A stretch of DNA of 64,000 nt from Heloderma charlesbogerti (lineage: Eukaryota; Chordata; Lepidosauria; Squamata; Helodermatidae), in contig JANEZZ010000982.1 in NCBI GenBank assembly GCA_026122225.1, forward strand, positions 863,501 through 927,500, read 5' to 3'. Shown piece after piece: positions 54,743 to 64,000 of the stretch (the stretch's first letter is position 1; each line of letters opens with the position of its first letter). A model generated the notes under the pieces. It did no database searches. It saw only the letters and a list, made by a program, of their open reading frames with translations, and was not told the origin of the DNA. Both the position numbers and the translations under genes were made by a program.

Positions 54743-54930
54743 GGGAAGGGCCATAGCTCAGTAGTAGAACACATGCTTAGCATGCAGGAGGCCCCATGTT
54801 CAATCCATGGCATCTCCAGGTAGGACTGGGAAGGATCCCTGTCTGGAACCCTGGAGAGCTGCTGCCAGTCAGTGCAGGCAGTACTGAGCTAGATGGATAA
54901 ATGGCCTGAAGGCACCCTTCTATGACTCTG
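54743..54930 (+). mobile_element. tRNA-Ala-like SINE (second copy)
   Basis: GGCCATAGCTCAGTAGTAGA head, GTTCAATCCATGGCATCTCC B-box region, then CTGCCAGTCAGTGCAGGCAG and TGAGCTAGATGGATAAATGG. It aligns along its length with 51155-51355. Confidence 0.88.
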
Positions 54931-57531
54931 GCCCAGCCCGAAGAGGAAAGTTAATATGGGACACTGTAGCCAATTGAAGACAGCTAGATGGGAACCAATC
55001 AGAGCCGTAGAATGGTCAGATTCCACAGGGTGCCACCTTGATAGCTAAGAGGGTGGTGAAGCTTGCATGGTCACCTGAGATGGTTTCTGGCTGGAATCAG
55101 ATGCCCATAGGCCCATTTGGTGTTGGTAGCTGGAAGACTAACCTGCAGGTCACAACTGGAGGCTGTTTTGTGTTTTGGACTCTCCGTTTTTAAGTTGTTC
55201 AGAAATTAACTTAGTTTTGATAGAGGGTTTAAACCCCTCAGCAAAATGCATCTTTTCTGTTAATTGATTCCTTAATCCCTACATAGAACACCCTAAGAAC
55301 TTACCACTGTATGTGCTCACATTCCCTCGTGACCCTTGTCTCTCCTTCCTCTCCCTTTCTCTTGTCTTCCTTGGAGTTGAAATTTAGACTCTCTAGGTGC
55401 AGGGACTTGGACATGTTCATTTACAAAGCTCCATAAACTCCCATCTACATTGATGTCACTGTATAAATCAACAACACCAACAACACACTACCATCAGCAG
55501 CATCACATTATCTCGAAAAGACACATGGCTAAGGTATTCTGTTGAGATCATTATTTCTGGTATGCCTCCCATGGTAAATGACCAAACCAGAAATATAATT
55601 CCTTTTCAGAAGAGAACTGTAAATAAGATTTTTCTACCTTGCCTTGAGCTGGATCCTTGTAACGGCTAGCCCTACTTCAGGGAGGCGGGGGGAGAGAGAA
55701 ATCTTGTCATTTTATATACATGCGCATAATGAATGCTGCTTGGATTGAAACGTATTTTAATTGAGGAGGCAATAAAGCATATTTTTAAAATGTCTCTACT
55801 TTTCTTGGAAGAGTTTCAACCAAAGAGAGAAACATGTGCATGGCTTGTGTTTTTCTGGTTTCTTGGTAACCTGGGGACACAGTTGCATTTATAATTGTCA
55901 CCTCCAGTTAATTATAACTTGATACTTGCTGTATCTAAACAAAAATAACTTTTTCAGAAAAAAATGCCTGCTTCCAATAGTGCAGATTAACACCCGGAAA
56001 GAATAATGCTTGGGCACCATTAGAAAGATGTCACCTTGCCCTCTATAGAGCTGGGAATTATCTACTTTGCCATGTTGCCTTATGTAGAATTCAGTGCAAT
56101 TCAAGGAGTCGGTATATGGTCAACATTGTGTATGCTCTCTGTGTATTTCAAACATAAAAATCAAAATTACACATCAGGAAAAACAGAATTCTGTGATCTG
56201 TAGAAACATTTGTTCCCTTAATTTGAATGATTCATTACATTTCTTTTAGTCATTGGGAGGAAGCTGCTAAAGCCCTACCTTCTGAAGACTAATAATCCTA
56301 CTGATTTTCACCTCCCCACACCTCAGCTTCTGAAATGTCACCAGGGCAGGCTTAGTCCACATACTTTCAGCCCTATCTTTGCACCCATAAGTTGCTTTTC
56401 TTTTTAAACAAAAAATACCTCAAAGCTGGGATTTTCAGAATTCTGAATTCTGAATTGTGTCTCTTTTTGAATGCTGACATAGAACACAAGCGAAGTAAGC
56501 CCAGGCAACCCTAACCCTGTTGATCCCAGGTGCAAGCACAAGCGCAATATCATGTGAACAAGTAAGTTATCTGTTTCTCTTTCACGAACACCCATACACA
56601 CAATATCCATTCCGGTACATTAGAACTAATGTTATTTTCACTGCCACCAAAATGGCACCCTGTGTGAAATTTCCCCCTTCTCTCCCATAATGTGTAGGAT
56701 AACTTCCCCTCTGTCACAAAATCATCTTATGTATGTTTCTGGGTCCCCAGCAGCAGTGGCTGATAAGGTGGAATGGGGTGTGGAAATTTAGGATTCTTCC
56801 ATCATGCCATGGAGTAAGTGATTCTGAATGTTACAGGGAGAACTCAACCCAGGGATGTTTTTGGTGGCGGCATTATGTTGAATGAAAAGTGAATTTCTTC
56901 CACCTTCATAGAATGCTGCCACAGAAAGGAATGCACCTTGTTCATTTCTGAATGGTTCTTTGCTCTTCACCCTGGTCATTGTTTTTATCTGCATCACTGT
57001 TCTCATTCTTGCACCCCTTTTCTAAAAAGATTTGCACCTTAGCTTGTGGCTAGGAGCATCGCAACAAAAGATCCCTATGTGACAACAATTCATACCAGCA
57101 CAGAAACCAGGTTTTATTTCTGGGAACTTAAGGAGAACAAGATCCAGATCGCTTTTCCCTCTCAATTCCACCCCCACCTCTCATTCTGCACTTCATCCTC
57201 CCCAGAATCCCACTTTCCCCTTAAATAGTGCACCAGACTTGAAGTGACAGTGACCAATGTTGACTTAATGTGGATGTTTAATAATGAAAAAAAGCATGTC
57301 AGTTCCAGCGCAAGTTACAAATGGCAGAAAGTGTATCGGGTGGCAGCCCTGTGATAATTTTGCATCCATCATGCTCTCCTGATGACTCTCTGGCTGTCTG
57401 ATGGATGGGAATAAGCAGTGTAACCCTTTAAGATGCTGGAGCAGTGTCTTCTTGAGCAAAAAAGGCAATTAAGTCTTTGAGAAGCGAGTAAAACAATATT
57501 AAGAGCCCTGGTTTTACAAGAGCTTCCTTTC
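54931..57531. other. SOX5 intron, repeat-poor
   Basis: No gene and no firm transposon call over 2.6 kb. 55700-55960 is AT-rich, free of repeats and a possible conserved non-coding element. Confidence 0.4.
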
Positions 57532-57634
57532 TGTCAGGGATGCTCTGACTTGAATTCCTGCATTGAGCAGGGGTTGGACTCAGTGGTCTTGTATGCCCCT
57601 TCCAACCCTACCATTCTATGATTCTATGATTCTC
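57532..57634 (+). mobile_element. CR1 LINE 3' end
   Basis: TGTCAGGGATGCTCTGACTT, GAGCAGGGGTTGGACTCAGT, CCTTCCAACCCTACC, ATTCTATGATTCTATGATTC. Confidence 0.88.
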
Positions 57635-59344
57635 TGAGGCCTATTCTCATGGGTTATTTTTGGAGCTTGGTCATGGCATGCTCTTCTGCCAGAAGAAGAA
57701 TAAAATATGTGAAAACATGTTAATTTGCTTAATGCATACAGGTTGCTGAATTCAATTCTGCTTGAACAGAATTTTCATTTTGTTTAGCACAGAGGAACCA
57801 CAGCTCAACCTATGTGCCATTCTGCCCCAGCTTGACTGTTCCACTAACACAACTGCTATATGGTGAAGATATCCAAAGCCAGGGAAGAGGGGATGGTGTG
57901 CTTGTAGGAACCGTCTACTATACTATGGGAACAGATGGCAGCTAATTCCATCTTACCATTATTTCATCAACTGCTCTCACTTATGGTGCAATCTTATGGG
58001 CGTTTTCACTTGCAATCATTACATTTATTTATGTTTAAGTCAGTCCGAAATATGAATGCAAAATGTACAGTGACTAGAACGTAGATTTGATTTCGCCTCC
58101 ATGGTCTGTCCTCCATCTACAGCATTCCCACCTGGCACAAGAAGCCCTGAGAATTTTCTTTCTGGGACTCCCTTCAAACTGTTGAAAAATTTTTGGGGCC
58201 CTGGGAAATATTCAGTGAAATTCCCTCACCACCACCACCACTACCACCACCACCACTTTTGCAACTTGCAAATAGGGTGCACCTAGGGATCCAAACCAAT
58301 ATATTTTAATATTATGGAAGGCAGGAATGGGCCCTACCAAAAAATATGATTCACCACTGAGCTATTGCCCCTCCCTACCCAAAGATGGGAGGATCTCTCC
58401 CCTGCCCTGAGAAATTCTGCTGGTCTTACTGAAATGCCTTGAGTTTCCCTCAAAATCCTTCTGATGCTGACACCCAAAATTGCCATACAATTTCACTTTG
58501 GACAAAATTCAATGGCCTACATACACAAAGGCCTTACTGGATTGAGATTTTGCCTCAGCAAGTAATGTCTGAACAGGCCTTGGAATCTGAATAGGGGTAG
58601 AGGGTGGCAGTGAAGTGTACAATCTGCTTCACATTAATGCTATCAACAGTGACCAGACAGCTTGCAACAACACGTCAACAGGGCGTGTGGGTATTATGTC
58701 ATCACCCATCCATCAGACTGAACGTCAGCCATTCAGTACATCCAATCAGCAGCCTTCACGGGATTGTTCACATCAAAAGGGCAGTTTATTTGAAGAGCTA
58801 CTGTACAGAGAGAGTTTCGTTCATCCCCCCATCTCTCATTGCATCGTAGTGTTTTCCTTTACAAAAAAGAAAAAAAAGAAGAAGAATGAAAATAGATGTC
58901 AGGTTGATATAGTACCAAGATCGGACTTGTTTTTTCCTCAGCCTTAAACATTTTGATTTGTTTTGAGCTTAGAGCTTACTCCCTCGTCCCCCCCCCTTTC
59001 TTTCTTTTTTTGCCATTTGGTTCTTAGCATTTGAGCGTATTTATGGCCTCTGCATTTAATGGCCACATGCCTTGTTTTCACAGATGGTCAGTGAAAGATT
59101 TTTTTTCTCTCCTTTTCATTGTAGCTTGCTTTTTGGTTTTGCTATATTTGTCACACTGCCACTGCTTGCAGCTAGCGAGTGCCCACACATGGTAGGGATT
59201 GATTATCAGATGAATTTGGGTATATGTATATTTTTCTCTCCTCTCAATTTTTACATAGATGAATTCATTGCAAACTTTTCTCTCTCTCCCTTTTTTTTAA
59301 AGGGAGGGATTTCCCTCCCCCAATGGTTTTCTGAAAACTGATAT
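57635..59344. other. SOX5 intron, repeat-poor
   Basis: (CAC)n lies at 58227-58257, and there are A-rich and T-rich tracts at 58861-58890 and 59095-59110. No gene. Confidence 0.45.
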
Positions 59345-59620
59345 TTACTTATTTCTCCCTTTGTTTGTTTGTTTGCTTGTTTATTTAAAATAACCCATCA
59401 CCGAGGCACCCAAGGCAGCTAACAATTTAAATAGAAATAAATAGAAAGAGCAGAAAAAAAGCACATAAAAGTAAGCCAGGAAAGAAGATGAAGACAAAGA
59501 CTGTTGATCAGTTGGGTTGGTGGTTTTAGAAATTTATATCCCATCTGTCCATTTTAATAAAACACCCAAGGCAGCACACACAATTTAAGGCCTTTTTAAA
59601 AACACTCTTAAAAATGAAAA
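59345..59620 (-). mobile_element. LINE 3' tails (L2-like), antisense
   Basis: Two similar tails: GAGGCACCCAAGGCAGCTAAC (59403-59425) and AAAACACCCAAGGCAGCACAC (59560-59582), each preceded by a T-rich run. Confidence 0.5.
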
Positions 59621-59666
59621 CAGACAGAGAAACAAGAAGCAGCAGGTAAAACACAATGTCCTATAC

Positions 59667-59940
59667 CGGGGTGGGGAACTTCTTTCAGCCCTCGGGCTGC
59701 ATTCCAATTTGGAGACACTCTCGTGGGGGGGGCATTCCAGTGGTGGGGAGGGCTAAAGGTGAAAGGAACATGGCCAAAAGCGAAAAGGGTAAGCGGGGGA
59801 GATACTAAAAATATCAGCATATTTTAGCTTAAAGCTCTTATTGCCAGTATCTAACCTTTAGGAGAGGCATTTCAATCTTTTAGAATGGTGTGGGGGGAAT
59901 GTTCAAAAGGTGGAAAGCCACCCAGTCATCAGTGGTCAGG
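59667..59940. mobile_element. CAGGGGTG-family MITE, left part
   Basis: CCGGGGTGGGGAACTTCTTTC through AGGAGAGGCATTTCAATC. The right part is missing, and a CAGTGGAGG element follows. Confidence 0.75.
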
Positions 59941-59948
59941 GGAAAGGG

Positions 59949-60800
59949 CAGTGGAGGCTGGTGGCTCTGATGTCGGTGCGGCAGTGAATATGCTCTGGGT
60001 TTCATTCAGAACTAGAGCTGCGCACAAATGGCCTCTTGAAATTCTCCACCTTACTTCTGGGCAGAGAAATCTGGGAGACAATTTCACCAAATTTCTCCAG
60101 GGGAAGGAGAAATTCTCAACAGTTTCTCCCAGGCAGGGCTTGTAGCACAGCTTCTTTCTTTTTCGGTCAGGGTTTTGGGGGTCTTCGTGCTGTAACAGCA
60201 TCAACTATCTTGGCAGGCCGGCCTCTAGTTTGCATTCACCACAACGAAGGTGGGGGCAGTGTGGTGTCTAGCTCCAGGGATGAGACGGAGTTAGTGCTCT
60301 GCCAAAATCTGTCCTCCAATTTCCTGAAAGTTTTCTCCCTCCATGAAAGAGGCTTCCATTGTTCTCCCTCATTCAGGATGAATATCTTTTTGTGGTGTTT
60401 TTGAGCATACCTAATCACAGCTAGCTTCCCAGGCTGCCTGCACATCCTGATCTGAAAAAGCCCTGTGGGAAGAATTAATTCATGGTTCCTTAAACTGGGC
60501 TTTAACTGAAGTGTAAGAAGCTGAGGAGGCTACAGGCTGCCAGAGAGATGATTGCACAATGATAAACAGGACACTTGTGCTCACTGCTCAGCCACCTCCT
60601 AAGTAAGGTAATCCCAAGAAACTCAAACCCAACCTATGAGAATTTCTCCAAAATTTCTTCACCATCGAATTTCTTTTTGGAAGAAATTTCTCTTCTATGA
60701 AATTGAATGAGAATGGTCGAAAAACATATGGGAGAAACTTTAGGCACAGCACTAGTCAGAGCCAGTCAGAACTTTAAAGGAGCTATCCAAGGAGCAGAGC
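59949..60800. mobile_element. CAGTGGAGG-family MITE split by a hAT element
   Basis: The left half is 59949-60012 (CAGTGGAGGCTGGTGGCTC, GGGTTTCATTCAGAAC). After the insertion it resumes at 60755-60800 (CAGTCAGAACTTTAAAGGAG). The right terminus is lost. Confidence 0.75.
60013..60754. mobile_element. hAT MITE, TAGAGCTGTGC family, nested
   Basis: Ends TAGAGCTGCGCACAAATGG and GGCACAGCACTA. The flanks TTCAGAAC / GTCAGAGC match 6 of 8. Collinear with 23950-24667. Confidence 0.85.
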
Positions 60801-61090
60801 TATCCAAGTTTCCCCACTCCTGTCATATACCAAGCAAGAAAATAGTCTGGCAGGAGGCAGCCAGCCTTGGAGGGAGGCACTTAGCCTGATCTCCAAGGTT
60901 TTCCACCACATGGGCACCACAGTAGAGAAAGTCGTCTCATCAGTGCCCACCAGATGTACCCCTGCCACTGGTAAGACAGAGCTGGGCCTCTCCATCCATT
61001 TCAGTGAGAAGTCAGGATCATGTAGGAGTAGATGGATTTTTAAGAACCCTGGCCTCAGTCCATTTGTGGCTTTAAAGGTAATTCAATTTG
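60795..61090 (-). mobile_element. L2-type LINE fragment
   Basis: The minus strand encodes the block around FSTVVPMWWKTLEIRLSASL (near 60935-60876), a decayed AFSVVA-LWN motif, and TTTAAAGCCACAAATGGACT near 61075. Confidence 0.7.
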
Positions 61091-62130
61091 GACTTGAGCC
61101 CATGAAGCAGATAGAATAGTGGAGTCATGTGCTGTGAAAAAAACAGCCATGTGTGTGTGTGCGGGGGGGGGGGGCAAGTGAAGCCCTTGTGTGCAAGTTT
61201 CTCAGCTTCCTGAGAAATCTCAATCTCAATATGCTGTAAAGGCAGCATACTGAAGTCAGGAACAAGGACCCCAAAGTATGGAGATACACTGACAGTTCCT
61301 AAATATTTAAGATGCGGTAGTATAAGCAGCATGAGGCTAAAAGAGCACCTGCCTGCTCAAGGCAGAACCTGAACAGGGGTACCAAATAAGCTGTGAAGTT
61401 CATGTATTTATTGGCAACCATCATAAGAATGTTCAGTTCAGTAAGATTTTCTTTTCAGTGTGGAATAATTAACCATGTTTTCATGATGGGAGATGGAAAA
61501 AATAGATCACTTGCTCAGATGGTCAGTGAAGGCAGAAGTGGCACCATTTCTTATCATCGACAGTGTGCCTAAAGCCTAACACAGTAAAGCACATTTAGTC
61601 ATTGGATATTGCTGGTGGGAGAGAGAGTATTGGAGACATGTAAGACTGGACTGTAGCAGCCAAGAAGGGTATTTGCACAGCAGCTTTGAGGAAGAACAGT
61701 CTAACTCAACCTTCCCCCAACCTGGGGTTCTTGAGAGGTTTTGTATATCAACTCCCATCAGCCCCAGCCAGCAAGGCTAGTGGTCAGGAATGTTGAGGCT
61801 CATAGTCTGAAAAACCTGGAGGGTACCAGGTTGGGAAAACCTATTCTATCTGAACAGTGAGAACTTGACATTTAGCAGCAGTACTCGTGAAGGTCCACAA
61901 CGGTTCTTCCCCAGTAGTGGTTCCCAGTGGAGTGGGTAGAAGTGGGAGTTTGCCCCAGGCATAGACATTACAGCACTAAAAAGGTGGAAGAAAGCAGAAC
62001 AATGATTTGCCTTATCTTACAGATAGCTAACCCTCCATGGATAGAAAAAAAAATGACCATACCAATGGTTTGGGGTCAAATGTATCCCAAGAAAGCCATA
62101 CAAATAAAATACCTGGTGGAAGTTCTTAAG
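61091..62130. other. Intron with an old element fragment
   Basis: 61715-61840 has the CAACTCCCATCAGCCCCAGC ... CTGGAGGGTACCAGGTTGGG signature of an old DNA element. (GTGT)n and G-rich tract at 61150-61175. No gene. Confidence 0.45.
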
Positions 62131-62270
62131 CTCCCACACTGGAGGCATTCAAGATGAGGCTGGACAGCCACCTGTAGGGATACTTTGACTTGGACTCCTG
62201 CACTAAGCAGGGGGTTGGACTCGATGGTCTTATAGGCCCTTTCCAGCCCTACTATTCTATGATTCTATGA
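62131..62270 (+). mobile_element. CR1 LINE 3' end
   Basis: CTCCCACACTGGAGGCATTC, GGGGGTTGGACTCGATGGTC, TATTCTATGATTCTATGA. Confidence 0.88.
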
Positions 62271-64000
62271 AGCATTACACCATTTCCATTTTTTTTTAAG
62301 TCATGTCTTTATTGAGACATTCCCATTCCATTAAAACAATATATTTGCACATGAGTCATTGAGGTCAATAATACCCCACAATATAAAGTACAAAATGCCT
62401 ACATAAATGGTATATGGGGTCCAAATGACCCCACGGTTTTTTAAACATTAAAAAAAAACTATATTGTACCATTACATAATCATAACAGTTGGACAGGTAT
62501 AAGAGTGCAATAGCCGTGAGTTGTGAATAACGGGTAACCTCAGAGACCTTGCACACACTACCTGAGCAGCCTATGCACGATCTCCACATTTCACAACTGC
62601 ATCAGTAGGACAGACAAATCGGTTACATGAAGCTCATCATGGCTGGGATTTCCTGTCCTTGTGTCAGCCATCGAAAGGACACCGCAGTGATAAAGCAGTG
62701 GCAGGCTCTACCAGCTCTGAGGCTGCCTCTCTAGACATCCCAGACAAGTTGGCTATGACCCTACATTCAACCTAGAGTTTAATCAAGTCTAGACCCAGGT
62801 CCATTAGGAAAAGGCATTTTGGGAAGTTCACATCATTGTAGATTGTTTAGCTTTCAAATAATATAGGCATTTAAACAAGCAATTCTCTCTATATTTGAAA
62901 AAAACAAAAACCCTCACCATTTGCTGCCATTCATTTTTATATTTACTGCAAGCCCCTCAGAGAACTTTCTGTTATAAGGTGGCAAACAAATGCCATTAAT
63001 AAACAATAGATAAATAAATGCATTTGGAAGTGAATGGGGATAAGATCATCTGGTCACACCACCTTTAATCTTACTGTAGTAATGTTGTCTGAGATTGCGA
63101 CATCTTTATGCATTGAAGAAAGGAGAATCACAGTCACTTCTTTGGTACATTACTAACAAGTGTCACATCTTTTTAAAAACCAAAAATGTTGCTCTTCAAA
63201 TGTCTGGATCTGTAGGCTAGGAATACTGGGGTGGGCAGGGGGTGGGGATTTCTGGTTTCTTTGCTTTTCTGCAATATGCCAAGCAGAGTCAAAGCCTTTG
63301 TAGTTCCTCCCCTAGTAAATGGCACACCTGTGGAAGAAGTTATTGGTTATCAGTTCTTGTAGTCCAGCCTATCTCATGCTGGCTGGGGATGATGGGGGTT
63401 GTAGTCCAAACCATCTGGAGGGCAATAGGTTGGGGAAACTTCTTATAGTTCATCTGCAACATTAATTGTTCATTGGAACATTTTTACATGGTACGAGTTA
63501 CTGTGGGGGAGTGCCACAGTTGGGACCAAAATGACCCCCAAAGCCAGATTAAAATATTTGTCGCAAAATGATAGCAAAACAAATGATAGCTTTTGTCGCA
63601 AAACAAAAGTTTTGTTGTGTAGTAAAGAAGGTTCAAACTGGGGAACAAATTTTTAAACATTCAGGCTTGTATCCCTTATACTGTTTGTGGTGATGTGAAT
63701 AGGAGAGCAAGTAGTTTGCTATGAAAACAGAGAAACTGTGTGTTTTTAACCCTCTATGCTCCTTCTTCACACAAAATGGACAGAATAGATTCTGCACCAA
63801 GCCTCTGTAGACATGATGAGCAACTAAGGACTTGGAACAGCATTTGGTGGAGTCTAGCACGCTATGTGTGTGGTTTTTCACTTGTCCCAATCATTACAAG
63901 AGGGGTAGAATTGAGTTGACCCCAAAAGCTGTAAGAGCAAAAACAACTCTTTATGCTCACAAATTCTGACGTTTTTCTAATTGCAATGCAAAAGGGGTTG
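62271..64000. other. SOX5 intron to window end
   Basis: 62290-62640 starts (read on minus) with an A-rich tract next to an AATAAAG signal, so it may be the 3' end of a retrocopy, but no source gene is recognisable. 63360-63440 is another copy of the CTGGGGATGATGGGGGTTG old element. No gene. Confidence 0.35.

Noticed and set aside
1..64000. CRISPR array, operon, phage or bacterial defence system
   Set aside because: No regularly spaced direct repeats with unique spacers, no compact gene clusters; introns, SINEs and LINEs show vertebrate nuclear DNA.
35477..64000. Further SOX5 exons, including the HMG box
   Set aside because: Looked for the HMG-box core and the exon following TDK in the translated frames; nothing matched, so they presumably lie to the right.

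Overview
This window is vertebrate nuclear DNA, almost certainly from a squamate reptile and probably a lizard. It carries the squamate repeat set: Sauria-type tRNA SINEs, 5S-rRNA-derived SINEs with a CR1-like 3' end, Bov-B (RTE) LINEs closely resembling ruminant Bov-B, CR1 and L2 LINEs, and many short hAT-type DNA transposons. No prokaryotic, viral or plasmid gene was seen.

The only host coding sequence I can support is two exons of the SoxD transcription factor gene SOX5, on the + strand. Exon A (23315-23492) encodes the PLNLS motif and a Ser/Thr/Pro-rich linker. Exon B (35331-35476) encodes a coiled-coil segment. They join in frame through a split Gly codon across an 11.8 kb intron. The HMG box and all earlier coding exons lie outside the window, so everything else here is SOX5 intron. 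Before the usual exon B acceptor there is a second, in-frame acceptor that would add nine codons.

The intron is densely colonised. 1-1325 is the 5' part of a Bov-B element in antisense, with a 367-codon open endonuclease frame in which a predicted catalytic Glu is Lys. From 3 to 9 kb and 16 to 17 kb there are hAT-like elements with 8-bp target duplications, including a three-layer nest (7445-8640). Around exon A, a foldback MITE lies 285 bp upstream and a nested pair of hAT elements begins 58 bp downstream. 26-41 kb holds more hAT families, a possible solo LTR, SINEs and L2 pieces. 43.8-47.7 kb holds a hAT element with a palindrome of about 400 bp and an L2 LINE split by a CR1 LINE that is itself split by Bov-B and by a hAT element. 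52.3-53.5 kb holds a 5'-truncated antisense CR1 with recognisable reverse-transcriptase motifs. The rest is unique intron with degenerate repeat ends. A few repeat-poor blocks (about 12.0-13.0, 31.7-32.3, 49.8-50.7 and 55.7-56.0 kb) are candidates for conserved regulatory DNA.

The most unusual structure is a family of CGG-rich hAT MITEs (5479-6288, 43816-44709, and a relative at 46612-47258). They are built from nested palindromes and carry consensus-like 5' splice sites facing outward. Most short open frames in the window fall inside repeats or low-complexity DNA and are not genes. All calls are by eye from sequence; no database search was run.
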